A stretch of 64,000 bases of DNA, taken from positions 182,444,508 through 182,508,507 of the forward strand of contig NC_133661.1 of assembly GCF_037893015.1 (NCBI RefSeq), given 5' to 3'. Origin of the DNA: Macrotis lagotis. Taxonomy: Eukaryota > Chordata > Mammalia > Peramelemorphia > Peramelidae. The notes below the pieces were generated by a model, which did not search any database, was not told the DNA's origin, and saw nothing but the letters and a program-made list of their open reading frames with translations. Below are positions 24,215-38,256 of this stretch, piece after piece. Positions within the stretch are counted from its first letter, which is position 1; each line of letters starts with the position of its first letter. The translations under genes and the position numbers were made by a program.

Positions 24215-24600
24215 CAAATGTCACAGAATCACATAATTTAGGTTTGGAAAGGAGGAGAATGGAGGGTGTCATCAGCCATCTAGTCCAATACATATCCAAA
24301 AGAAATGCCCAAAAATGATGTACCTGACAAGTGGTCATACAGACTCCCCCACCACTTTTCTGAGGCATTCTGTCCTACTTCTTCTGGAAAGCTCTAATAG
24401 TCAGAAGTCTTTCCTCAAATGAAGCCTAAATTTGATAGCTTGCTACTTTCATCCATTGACCTTTAGGACCAAACATAACAAATCTAATACCCCTACAAGA
24501 CCTCCTTCAATAATTGAGGCCCTACTTCTAAATTTAAGTTCAGTGATTTCACCACATATTTCATAACCTTGTTCTGTGTAGTTTAATAATCTTATTTGTA
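24215..24600 (+). repeat. CR1/L3 LINE remnant
   Basis: The order of motifs is that of the CR1/L3 3' region: CATCTAGTCCAATACAT, CATTCTGTCCTACTTCTTCT, AGAAGTCTTTCCTCAAATGA, CATTGACCTTTAGGACCAA, ACAAATCTAATACCC. Confidence 0.6.
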
Positions 24601-24639
24601 AAAAAAACTTAAAACTTACCTCCCAGTGATGGAACAAGC

Positions 24640-24765
24640 ATTAGATGATTTAGCTCAATCCCTCATTTTATAGTTTAGTAAAAACTGAGGGCTTGAGAGA
24701 TGAAGGGATTGTCCAAGATCATTGCAACTAATTAGTATCTGATGTCAGAGTATAATAATTTAGTA
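24640..24765 (-). repeat. MIR-type SINE remnant
   Basis: Shows CCCTCATTTTATAGTTTAGT, ACTGAGGGCTTGAGAGA and GATTGTCCAAGATCATT in the antisense MIR order. Confidence 0.6.
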
Positions 24766-24917
24766 TAAATTCTTCCAACTAGTCCTGGGCAAAGGCAGAT
24801 GTTCTTAGCTATTGTGAGGAATGGAAAGTGTCCTCCTTGGACTTAGAAAGGAAGGCTTGTCCTACTCTCCTTAGTCCAGAAAATAATTGTTTCCTTTATA
24901 ATTTGAAAAAATTACTC

Positions 24918-25079
24918 ATGGGGCAGCTAGGTGGTACAGTGGATAAGAGCACCAGCCCTGGAATCAGGAGTCCTTGAGTTCAAATCTGCCTCAGACACTT
25001 AATAATTACCTAGCCGTGTGGCCTTGAGCAAGCCACTTAATCCCATTGCCTTACAAAAACCTTAAAAAAAGAAAAAAAG
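24918..25079 (+). repeat. Marsupial tRNA-derived SINE
   Basis: Full-length sense copy from GGGGCAGCTAGGTGGTACAG to CCTTACAAAAACCTTAAAAA. Confidence 0.93.
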
Positions 25080-25329
25080 AATACTCACTTTGTCCTCCAG
25101 GTACTTAAACTTAAGCAAAATAATATCTCAGATAATATCAAATAATAAGAATGGTCCCCAGACAAGTTTAAGGTTTTGTCTACTCTTGTTATGTATGTTC
25201 TGTTCCCCTCCTTTTGTTGCTGGGTAACTTTTCTGGTCTCCATTACCAGCTGGTGGTTTGGTAACTCTTGGAGAATAAAACTTCATGTCTTCTCTATTTT
25301 TATTATTATGTTATTATATTTTAAGCATG

Positions 25330-25430
25330 TTTTTTTAAAATTTATTATTTATTTTGAATTTTACAATTTCCCCCCCTAATCTCGCTTCCCTCCCCCACCC
25401 CCACAGACCCAATGTTTTAGGACTTTTCGA
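25330..25430 (-). repeat. L1 3' end fragment
   Basis: Antisense L1 3' end: TTATTTTGAATTTTACAATT then CTTCCCTCCCCCACCCCCAC. Similar ends occur at 37.98, 59.16 and 62.5 kb. Confidence 0.7.
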
Positions 25431-25744
25431 GTGAGGTTTAACACAGAGCCATTAATAGCATGCATTTCTGCTCTTTTCCACTCTCCCCTCAGCATTCTGG
25501 AGATATTCCCGGCTCCAGGATGTGGATGTATGTTCCCTGCTGACAAATTACTGTGGATTCCATGGGTCAGGGCAGGATATGGATTATCCAAGTACTTTTT
25601 TCCCCCTATAATTTGACATTTGACCAGTTAATGCATTTGTTAGAATCTTCCCCTAAAGATGAGAATGAAATGAATCTCAAATATGCTAACTGTGCTACTT
25701 TTAACCAACACTATCAACACAGGTGGGTGGGAAGGTCATTAGGT

Positions 25745-25902
25745 TTTTTGTTTGTTTTTTTAGATTTTTCAAGGCAATGGTGTTAAGTGGCTTGCCAAAG
25801 GCCACATGGCTAGGTAATGATTGCCTAAGGTCGGATTTGAACTCAAGGTCCTCCTGACTCCAAGGCCAGTGCTCTATCCACGGTGCCACCTAGCCACCCC
25901 TG
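25745..25902 (-). repeat. Marsupial tRNA-derived SINE
   Basis: Antisense copy from TTTAGATTTTTCAAGGCAAT to GTGCCACCTAGCCACCCC. Confidence 0.92.
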
Positions 25903-26149
25903 GCCATTAGTTTTTAACAACTAATTGTGAGTTTACTGGATTATTGATGGATTTCCTTTTATTAAATGCTAATCCATTACCACAGATGGACGAATGTAGT
26001 TTTATTTGGGAGAGAAAGGGTCCCATCATAGCAAGATTTCGGTCGGAATTAGGACCAAGTAGCTTAATTGTAGGATTGGAGTCGAAATAGGGAAAAATCA
26101 GAGATGGTTAGAACTTAAGGAGGGTCAAACTGTATTTTCTACCAGTCAT

Positions 26150-28682
<2,533 letters not shown>

Positions 28683-28834
28683 AGGACATTGGTGGTGGGG
28701 GGGTGCTTTCTGGGTTTCTTGGGGTAACTGATATTTGAAGCCAGGGTTACAGGGACCTGGCTGTTTTTCCTGTCTAGGACTTGATTATTTTTTAAAACAA
28801 CTCTTCATTGACCTTTGTATGTTACTGATTTGCT

Positions 28835-28840
28835 AATAAG
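28835..28840 (+). terminator. Probable PSMB5 poly(A) signal, variant AATAAG
   Basis: No canonical AATAAA occurs in the first 250 bases after the PSMB5 stop. AATAAG in TTTGCTAATAAGCTGCTACA is the best candidate, and a GT-rich stretch follows at 28900-28940. The assignment is tentative. Confidence 0.4.
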
Positions 28841-28949
28841 CTGCTACAGAAACAAATGTTCATTTTTCTTTGCTGTAAACATTATATAACTCAACCCCAG
28901 CTAGTGTTGTGTCTTTTGTCCATGTTTTTTGTCTACAGCATTCCTCCTC

Positions 28950-30560
28950 CATGCACTTTACAGTCAAAATAGTCTGGACAGTGGGAGGGATGTACTGTAA
29001 TTACAGGAAACAGTGGTGTGAAGACTTTGTCTGGTGAATACATTAACGTCCCTACTCAGGAGGCTAATAACACAGGAGAAGGAGAGAGAGGCTGGGAGGA
29101 GGAGAAAGATAGTTCCCAGTGTGATTTGTAAAGAGATGAAAAGTTGATGAGGTGGAAAGATGCACAAGAGGCTATGCCAGGCAGGGCAGCAGAGGAGAAG
29201 GCTTTCTTCCCCTGATTGGGGAAGGGAGGCTGGGTACTTAAAAGTGTAGGGGAAATGAAATTTAAGGATAAATGTTCTTAGATTTTGAAAGAGGGAGGGA
29301 TTTCAGTTTGGGCTCTGAAAAAGGACAAATAGATGAGCGTAAAGGAACTGACCCAGGACCCCATAGGATGCTTTCTTTTGTATTGGTATTCAGGTTAGTG
29401 ACTCTTATCTTGGTCATGGGTTGGGGTAGAGCCCACTGAGAGCTACCATTGGAGCATTTGGGTGGGGAAGAGGCTGCACTTTGAGCAGAGATAACTTACC
29501 ACACTGAGGACTGAGGGAGTCCCCAAGCTATGGTGGCAGCAGATGGCAAAGCCTTCTGTTAGGGAAGATAAAGGAAGTGTTTGAAGGAAGAAACCATAAA
29601 AAGTAGGAGAGGAGGGAACCAGTGGAGGATCTGGTGCATCTCTCTTTACTATGCTGTAGTGGACTCAGAAAGCATTAGCAGGACAATAGTTATGCCTAGT
29701 TAGCAGAGAGGAGGAAAAACAGTAGGTAAGAATGCTAACATCAGTATCATTAATTAAAAAGGAGGGTGCCTAAGAAAAGAGTAAGAAGGCCTCCATCTAT
29801 CCATACTGCAGCTGCTTCTCCCCTTACTGCTCTTTCACTCCCTCCTCCTTCCCTCTTCCTTAGCCCTGTGTAGTCTCTGTTTTGATTGATGAGGGCCTTC
29901 AGCCAAGAACTGATCCAGGCTTGTTAATTGCATTTGTCAAATGCAAGGAAATTGGGAATTAGTGCAATCGGGAGGAGTGAGTTTGGAAAACAAACGACTG
30001 GTGCTAAGGAGATTCATCTTGATGAAAAGTGCCTGAGGAACCCCTAGCAGCAGGGGAACTGGTAGGTTGGCTCTAGAGTAAGTCTACAGCTACTCTTGGC
30101 AGGAGTTGTGTCCTGGGGTTCTGTGGGCATGGAGAAACAGCAAATTATTGGCTATGGCTCAAGGCACATTTCCATTCATCTTCTTTCTTTGGGGGGTGGT
30201 AAGGGTAGGATTATCCCTGACTGCTGGTAGGGTAAAAAAGAAAATACTCTTCCTCTGGGCCTAGGAAGAAGAATGCAGAAAATCATCAAGGTCTCCCCAG
30301 ATAATTCAAGCCAGAGATGAATAGAAAAAAAATTTGAGGAATTTCTGGATCCTGCAGAACTTTCTGCATCTATTCTTTTCTTAGTGAGTCTGCAAGGGAG
30401 CCTGTGAGATCTCTAGGCCCTAAGACTGTAGAGGGCCTTTCCTCATTCTCATTTTTAAAGAAAAACCAGCACCATGGTATACTGTAAGACTTTTTGAAAT
30501 GAAAAAAGTAAGTTCATTCGATGTTACAAGTTTTTTCGTTTATTTTAAATTTTAATTTAT
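28950..30560. other. Intergenic downstream of PSMB5, mostly unique
   Basis: I see no exon and no clear repeat. A perfect 19-base palindrome with one central base lies at 29928-29946 inside an AT-rich block (see findings). Confidence 0.4.
29928..29946. repeat. 19-base palindrome TTGCATTTG-T-CAAATGCAA
   Basis: The arms of nine bases are exact reverse complements. The flanks also carry AATTAGTGCAAT. It could be a dimeric transcription-factor site; its function is unknown. Confidence 0.6.
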
Positions 30561-30584
30561 ACTGTTAAGATTTTTCTAGGTTGT

Positions 30585-30735
30585 TTTTTTTTTTGCAAGG
30601 CAAATGGGGTTAAGTGGCTTGCCCAAGGCCACACAGCTAGGTAATTATTAAGTAAATGTCTGAGACTGGATTTGGACCCAGGTACTCCTGACTCCAAGGC
30701 CGGTGCTTTATCCACTATGCCACCTAGCTGCCCTT
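30585..30735 (-). repeat. Marsupial tRNA-derived SINE
   Basis: Antisense copy from TTTTTTTGCAAGGCAAATGG to GCCACCTAGCTGCCC, with a small insertion (TAAA) in the middle. Confidence 0.93.
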
Positions 30736-30739
30736 AAGA

Positions 30740-33290
30740 TTTTTTAATTACCTGAAATATTTGATGAATGACAAGGAATTGGGGCAATATCTCTCTTCTG
30801 TTTTTCCCCTAGTCCTGACTCTTGTAAATATTATAGAGGTGCAACCTGACTTGACTGCCCCCCAGATTAACCAAGGAAAACACTGCAGCTGGAGAGGTAT
30901 CTAGATTAACCCCTACATACCTAATTAGATAATCTGATACCATAAAATCTTGTGGCATGCATGAGATTGGAAAACCCATAATGTAATGTTCTATGTCTTT
31001 TTCTGGAATGTTCCACTTTTTCTCCATCTCATATTATTAGTGAAAGGGATAAACAGATAAAGTGTAGAAGGGAATCTGAAAGGAAAGGTTACATTATTTA
31101 GGCACAGAGGCCTCTCAATATATGTCTATATATATATTGGCACTGCTATTTTGCAGCTATGTACCTGGGGAGAGTCAACTTTGGCAGCGATGTCCTATGT
31201 CTCAGTTTGCATGGAAATGATGGATGCTGCTCAGCAGTTGGGTAATGCTGTTGGATGGAATGTATTTAGTTCAGGGACTCCCATCAGATCCATTTCCCAT
31301 TGTAGCCCTTTTGACAAAGGATGATGGAAAGGAAATTGCCTTAAATAGCTGGAAGATTAATTTCTCACTGCTGTTCCCAGGCAGCAAAGTGACTAGGCTC
31401 ATCAAGTGACAACTGACAACTATCCCTCCCTCCACCGGTTCAATAGCATCAAACTTTATCTCTTTGGGGCACATATTGGGACCAGTCTCATTAGGCAGAG
31501 AGGAGAGAGAGCCTGGAAGTTCTTTACCCTCCTCTCCTTTTGAGGAAAGGCTAGGGAGGAGGAAAAAAAGCAGAAGATGCTAAATAATGTAACCATCTGT
31601 ACCAGTTTAAGCCTGGCATCAAGGGTGATAAGGAATAGAACACCACAGGATGTTTATAGGAAGTTCAGAAGGTGGGAATGGGACTGATACAGTAAAGACA
31701 AGGACAGAAGCAGAATAGTTACTAAGTATTCTTCCTTTGGGCAAAATTAGGAGGGCAGTGTCTTGATAACCTATCAAAACCATTTGGGTGGTGGAAGGTC
31801 ACCCTGCTTGAGGGGAAATTAAAAAACAAACTCAAGTGATTTGAAAGTAAAGATTCCACAGGACTTGTAAAGGTAGAGGAGCAAATGGAGGGATAAAAAG
31901 AAAATGGGGTCACAATAGGAGAAAATTTTCTTGATGGAGAGGTGGAGAGGGTGATTTGGGGGGAAGAAAAATTGACTGTCCCTTTTCAGGGGTACAGCTG
32001 AAATTAGGAATTCTGCTACTTAGTAGCATTTATCAATAAAAGATGTTTTAATTCTATCTCTTTCCCCTAATCCACAAATACTACAATGAAGCATCTTTGA
32101 TGCTTTTTTCTTTTATCTAGTTTCCCTTCAGGAAGCAGGGATTGTGAAGGGAGGGAGCAAGCACAGCAGTCAGATCTGTTCTGGATCAGCTACCTCCTAA
32201 ACTTTCTGCCAAGTCCAGGACCCTTTTTCCCTCCCCCTACCCAGGCAGGTTGGTCTGTCCATGTCACTACATCCCTCTCTTCTATAGTTAATGTTGGCCT
32301 CAGATCCTGGGGTTATGGCTCCTTGAAGCACTTCAGCGAAAACCATTTCTAAAATGTCTTGTTTGCAATTGTTAGTGGGTCAAGCAGAAGAAAATTTAGC
32401 TTTGTCAGCTTGGATTTTTTTAACCCATCTTGTTTCTCCCTGAAGCTTTTGCCCTGCCAAGTCAAGTGCCAAATAAAAATTGGTGCTTAACCCTTTATAA
32501 TTCAATTGAATTATAAACATCATTGAAGACTGCCAGACTTTAATGGGAAACATTACCATAGTCCATTTTGTTTTTCTTTTCATTGATTCTCCTTGGATTT
32601 CACCCTTCTTTTTTGTGTTCTTTCATTCTTCAATTTTGTAAAATTCATTTTTCTTTCCTCTGCATAATTTAAATAAAAACTAATCAATCATTAAACAAGT
32701 GCAGACTTTGTAATCCAAAGTTATTATCAACTGTGGGACATCTGAAAAGGGGATACAAGAGGAGGCAACCAGATGGAGTGGGAAAGATCAAGTAATAGTG
32801 TACACCTAGAGAAAAATAATGAAAATGGAGAAATAATGAAAGGGAGAACCAAATAGGGAAAAACAGATTGGAATGGTAAGAGTAAATCTGTGACTGAGGC
32901 AAGAGGAGAGAGAAAAACTGGAAGATGGAAGAGAAAAAGATGGATGAAGACATTGACAGACACTGCTGAACAGTGTGAATGAGAAAAAGCTAGCCAGGAA
33001 GAGGAAAAGGAGACTGAAAAGGACAGTAGACACTGAAATAAGCAGCCAGAAACTAATGAATAGTGAAACATGTTTCCCCTGAAAGAGATCATTTTCCATC
33101 TATACCTGCCTCCCTCTGAGCTGTCCTCATATTGTTAGAATGGCTAACATTCCTAAGAATGTCTTTCTATCAACACTGTATAAAACTTTTCAAGACTGGA
33201 AATATTTGAGCTCGCCCATAAAGATTTTCCTAATCCTAATATGATCTACAGAATAAAGTATGTAGAAACATCTTCCTTTAAAAAAATAAG
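30740..33290. other. Intergenic, mostly unique
   Basis: No exon or clear repeat is seen. The stretch is purine-rich at 32740-33010 on the plus strand. Confidence 0.35.
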
Positions 33291-33294
33291 GGTC

Positions 33295-33442
33295 AATGAG
33301 AAGCTAGATGGCTCAATAGATAGAGCACCAGCTCTGGAGTCAGGAAGACCTGAGTTCAAAATTGGCCTCAGACACTTGATACTTATTAGCTGTATAACCT
33401 TGGGCAAGTCACTTAACCCCATTACCTAACAAAACAAAATAA
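33295..33442 (+). repeat. Older, diverged marsupial tRNA-derived SINE
   Basis: Shows AGATAGAGCACCAGCTCTGG, CCTCAGACACTTGATACTTA and CTTGGGCAAGTCACTTAACC, with more changes than the other copies. Confidence 0.85.
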
Positions 33443-33663
33443 GAATCAAATTGTATAAAAACTAGCATCATCTTTCCAGTACTTTCACATTTTTAGATTT
33501 AGGAGCTCATTTTTTCATGGGCACAGGGACAAGGAATTAACAAGTAGATTCTTTTTTTTCCTGGACAGTATTGCCACTCCCATCTTCCCCAAATCTAATA
33601 TGTCATGGGAGTGGATGGATGGAGCGATGGTAGAAGAAGAATGTTTAGGTTAGAGATGGAACA

Positions 33664-33666
<3 letters not shown>

Positions 33667-33717
<51 letters not shown>
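33667..33717. repeat. (TA)n microsatellite
   Basis: About 25 uninterrupted TA units. Confidence 0.97.
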
Positions 33718-33719
<2 letters not shown>

Positions 33720-33721
<2 letters not shown>

Positions 33722-34480
33722 GATGGGGTGTTGTGAAGGAAGTTTGCCATGCCAGAGGAAGAAAGAATTATTGGGGTGCTCAAGAGGTAAGAAATATAGA
33801 CTTTAGGGAGAATATATGGAAGCTAAAAGGGAAAAATGTGAATTAAAGGAGTGTGGTCTGTGCTCTACTATGACTTTTTTTTTTTTTTTGCCTTACTCAG
33901 TTCTGCTATAACCCAACAGATCTTGGAGAATTCTAAGATTCTCCATTCATCCTCTCATTTACTGCACTTAATCTCCTATATATTGGCATAAAGTGTCTAA
34001 TCTTCATACTTCTCCAAACACTGGGGTTGTGTAGGGGGGCAGGTAATCACCCATTTTCCCCTCGGAAAGTTTCCTCAACTGTAAAATAGGGAAGCTATAT
34101 GCCTTTTTCCTTTTTTATGAAAAAAAGGCAATGAAGCATTTACATCCAGCAAATTAAGTATCACTAAACTTGCAAGCACTTTTCAAAGGGGAAATATCCA
34201 TCTATGTGGGTCAAAATTGAACCGACCAATCCCCAATTTCTTTGATGGGTAAAAACTATATTCCAAATTCTTACCCTACTTTATTGTTGTCTTTCTGCAA
34301 CATCTACATGTGTATACCTTGTCTCCCCAGGCTGATAATAAGCATCTCAAAGACGGGAACTGCATCTTCTATTTCTCTATTAAATGAATTATTTATCATG
34401 GTCCCTGGCAATTAGTAGGGGCTTAATACATCCTTGTTTCCTTCCACCTTTATCCCCCACAATGCCTATATAATGCTAGA
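33720..34480. other. Intergenic
   Basis: Unique sequence apart from an L2-like 3' end at about 34320-34440 (CATCTCAAAGACGGGAACTG, then AGTAGGGGCTTAATACATCC). Confidence 0.4.
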
Positions 34481-34489
34481 TACTGTAGC

Positions 34490-34575
34490 AGTGGTGGTGA
34501 AGCTTTTCAGTCATTGTCCAATTCTTTGTGATCCCCAGTGAGGTTTTCTTAGCAAGGATACTGGTATATATGTAT
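34490..34575 (-). repeat. MAR1-like SINE tail
   Basis: Shows TCAGTCATTGTCCAATTCTT and GAGGTTTTCTTAGCAAGGAT, the antisense of the MAR1 3' part seen in sense orientation at 52.2 kb. Confidence 0.65.
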
Positions 34576-34667
34576 TTTAAAAATTCTAACAGGGATTCTC
34601 CGCTTTCTTAGTGCAATCTCCTGTTACTGTATGATTCATAACACTGTTCTTTCTACTTCCTAAAAGT

Positions 34668-34812
34668 GTTGTAGAGGGGGCATAACACCAACCCAGAACT
34701 CAGAAGGACCTGAATTCAAATCTAACCTCAGACACTTAATAATTACCTAGTTTTGTGACCTTGGGCAAGTCACTTAATCCCATTTCCTTGCAAAAAAAAA
34801 ACAAAAAAAAAT
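34668..34812 (+). repeat. Diverged marsupial tRNA-derived SINE
   Basis: Lacks a clean head but shows TCTAACCTCAGACACTTAAT and TTGGGCAAGTCACTTAATCC, then TTCCTTGCAAAA. Confidence 0.85.
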
Positions 34813-35248
34813 TAGTGAGTTAGGACAGTTTTTAGACATTTACTCTTCAGTATAGGTGAAATTCTCTTCCATAGGAATTTTCAGTAAATATTATAAGATG
34901 TGAGAGAATTGTATTGTAAACCCATGTCATCTATGTGAAATGTCATTGGTTGACCACCTAGTTTTATGGCTCTTTGTCTAAATTGTATAAACATTCTCCA
35001 AAATGTTGGGAAAATATTGACATTTGAAAGAATGTCATCCACCTATGGGTTTTCTGGTAAGAACCTAGAGAATTAAATTTCATTCATAAAACTAAAAAAA
35101 GTGGAATATCTTTGGAAAAAATAAAATTAATAAAATAAAATAAAAATAAAATTAATTTTGTTTTGGGAAAGTTTGGAAGGAGTGTTATAATACATACCTG
35201 TTGCTCATTAAAGTTACAACAGTGTCACAAAACCAGAATTGAGTCACA

Positions 35249-35306
35249 GACACACACACACACACACACAGACACACAGACAGACACACACACACACAGA
35301 CACAAA
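35249..35306. repeat. (CA)n/(CAGA) microsatellite
   Basis: An ACAC-rich run is interrupted by AGAC units. Confidence 0.95.
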
Positions 35307-35349
35307 TTTTATGAGAATTTCTACTATTGATACTGTTCTACTATCAATG

Positions 35350-36580
35350 TATCTTTTTTAAAATTTGTTTTTCCCACAACCTGTAACAATGGTTTTCACC
35401 AATATTTTTTACAAGGTTTTGAGTGTTACATTTTTCTCCCTCCCTCCCTTCTCTCTACCCTCCCCCTGACAGAAAGCATTCTAATATAGGCTCTACATGT
35501 GTAATTATACTAAATATAGATTCATGCTAATCTTGTTGTGAAAGAAGAATTGAATCCAAACTAAAGGAAAAAACATTAGAGAGAGGGGGGTAAAAAAGGA
35601 CAAACATAAGACAGCTTTTAAAAATTGAAGTTAGGAAGTTTTGGTCTGCATTTTAAACTCCACAGTTCCCTCTCTGGATTTGATGATATTTTCCAACACA
35701 GCCTTTTAGAATTATCTTTGATGATTGTACTACAACTAAAATGAATAAGTCCGTCATAGTGGATCATCATCTGATGTTGTTAGTGTGTGTAGAGTTCTGG
35801 TTCTACTCATTTCACTCAGTACCAGTTCATGTGAGTCCCTTCTAAGCTTTTCTGAAATTCTGTCCCTCATGATTTCTTTTTATTTATTTATTTATTTTTA
35901 GATTTTTTGCAAGGCAAATGGGGTTAAGTGGCTTGCCCAAGGCCACACAGCTAGGTAATTATTAAGTGTCTGAGGCTGGATTTGAACTCAGGTACTCCTG
36001 ACTCCAAGGCCAGTGCTTTATCCACTATGCCACCTAGCTGCCCCCCCCTCATAATTTCTTATAGAAAAATAGTGTTCCATCACATTTATATACCACAATT
36101 TGTCTAGTCATTCCCCAATTGATGAGCATCCCTTCAATTTCCAATTCTTTACTACCACAAAAATAGCTGCTAAGAATATTTTGTACATGTGGGGTTTTTT
36201 TAACCTTTTTTTGTGTTCTCTGAGATATAGACCTAGTAGTGATATTGCTGGGTCAAACAGCATACACAGTTTTATTACCCTTTGGACATAATTCCAAAAT
36301 GTTCTCCAGAAAGATTGGATCAGTTTGCAACTCCATTAACAATGCATTAGTGTCACAGTTTTCCCACATCCCCTCCAACATTGATTATTTTCCTTTCTGG
36401 TCATATTGAACACTCTGATAGGTATGAAGTGGTATCTCAGAATTGTTTTAATTTGCATTTCCATAATCAACAAAGATTTAGAACAATTTTTATATGACTA
36501 TAGATAGTTTTAATTTATTCATCTGAGAATTGCCTTTTCATAACCTTTGACCATTTATCAATTGGAGAATTATTTATCAA
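35350..36580 (-). mobile_element. L1 LINE 3' part, antisense, split by a SINE
   Basis: On the plus strand the stretch reads as antisense mammalian L1: CATTCCCCAATTGATGAGCA, AGACCTAGTAGTGATATTGC, CACATCCCCTCCAACATTGA, ATTTGCATTTCCATAATCAA. It covers the end of ORF2 and the 3' region, with no intact reading frame. The SINE at 35898-36045 interrupts it. Confidence 0.8.
35898..36045 (-). repeat. Marsupial SINE inside the L1
   Basis: Antisense copy from TTTAGATTTTTTGCAAGGCA to GCCACCTAGCTGCCCC; the L1 resumes immediately after it. Confidence 0.93.
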
Positions 36581-37381
36581 TGTATCTCTTAAACAATTGC
36601 TGTTTAAGGAACAAGCTTCTTCTCATACAAAATATGTTAGCTCCTGAAGCCCTGAGCCCTGAAAAGTGTAGTTCTGTAAGCTGTCACTTATGGCATGTTT
36701 TTTCTTACAGATTCAAGAAGAAAGGGCCTGGCTGATGGACAAACTAGGAGACTAAGAACCTGAATTCTCCCTCATGTGCAGGAGAGACTAATGCCTGATG
36801 GTGAAAGCAAGAGATCTACATCCTGAGCCCCACACTATTTGATTTTTGACAAACTGCTTCTTTCTCTCTGCTTCAGTTTTCTTCTCTTTTTAAAAATGCC
36901 AACACTTGCCTTCTCTCTCATGAATTTGATGAAATAATTGATTTTTTTGTTTTAGTTCCTCTTATTCTACCAATGAAGATAGGCACCTTTTCTGCCACTC
37001 ACACATTCCTTAAGAGTTGATGGGGATGCTGAAAATGCCTTGCCCTGGGTTCAATTCAACAGCCAATATTGTCAAAGGTTAAACTTGAATCAAGGTCTTC
37101 CTGATTTTGAGGCCTACTCTGTCCACCATAAATTATTTTAAAATACTTTTGTTACATCAGTTACTATGCATTTTGATGTTTTTCTGGGACCTCAGGACTT
37201 TTTGACATTGTTTGGGACTTTTGATTGAGGAAGTTATTATTTAATTTGAGTAGCTAACATGTTAACATTAGAGAAACCTTGAGAAATACAGTCCATTCAT
37301 AGAACAAATATTTGTTTTGTTTTGTTTTTTCATTTTATTTCTTTTTTTCACAATTACACTCCTCCTGCCATGAGAACATGT

Positions 37382-37547
37382 AACAGGAGTTAGCAGAGCC
37401 ACCCAGCACCTCCAGAGCTCAGCCCATAGAGGGTAAGGGGGTGGGGGAGCCTGCAGAAATATTTCTGCTCTCCCTGGGGCAGAACTCAGCAGTTTGCCCA
37501 CACACAGATCCAGGTTGCAGTTTGGGCTTCTACACTACCACATTTTG
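37382..37547 (+). repeat. HAL1 5'-UTR fragment
   Basis: Nearly the same as 39065-39220: AGCAGAGCCACCCAGCAC, then AGGGGGTGGGGGAGCCTGCA, then GATCCAGGTTGCA and TTTGGGCTTC. Confidence 0.75.
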
Positions 37548-37984
37548 AGTTCCACATTTTTCTATCATCCTATCTTCTCTCCCCTTTCCTTATGGGAACA
37601 AAAAATCTGAAATAAGTTGTATATGTACTATCATGTTTAGTAAATTTCCATATTAGTCATGTTGTGAAAAAGGAATTAGAACTAAGAGGGGGGAAAAACC
37701 ATGAGAAAGAAAATTTTAACAACTGAATATAGTATGCTTTGCTCTGCATTCAGATGTCATAGTTTTCTCTCTGGATGTGAATGGCATTGTCCATAACAAG
37801 TCTCTCAGGATTGTCCTTGATCACTGAGCTACTGAGAGAAGCTGTGTCCATCATAGTTGATCAAGTCATGTTATTTTTAATATGTACAATGCACCCCTGG
37901 TTCTGTTCATTTCATTCAACATCACTTCATGAAGTCTTTCCAGGATTTTCTGAAGTCTGGTCACTCATGGTTTCTTTTTTTTTT

Positions 37985-38100
37985 TTTTTAAGATTTTATT
38001 TATTTTGAATTTTACAATTTTCTCCCTAATCTTACTTCCCTTCCCCACCCCCCACAGAAGGCAATTTGCCAGTCTTTACATTGTTTCCACACTCATGATT
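37985..38100 (-). repeat. L1 3' end fragment inserted in older L1
   Basis: Antisense L1 end: TTATTTTGAATTTTACAATT, CTAATCTTACTTCCCTTCC, GAAGGCAATTTGCCAGTC. Confidence 0.65.
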
Positions 38101-38102
38101 TA

Positions 38103-38256
38103 TTTTTTTTAGGTTTTTGCAAGGCTATGGGGTTAAGTGGCTTGCCCAAGGCCTCACAGCTAGGTAATTATTAAGTGTCTGAGGCCGGATTTGAACTCAG
38201 GTACTCTGACTCCAGGGCTCGTGCTCTATTCACTACGGCCACCTAGCCACCCCCAC
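38103..38256 (-). repeat. Marsupial tRNA-derived SINE
   Basis: Antisense copy from TTTTAGGTTTTTGCAAGGCT to GGCCACCTAGCCACCCCC, inserted at the L1 fragment just before it. Confidence 0.92.

Noticed and set aside
33667-33717. TA tract as a possible origin or regulatory element
   Set aside because: It is an ordinary dinucleotide microsatellite with no supporting context.
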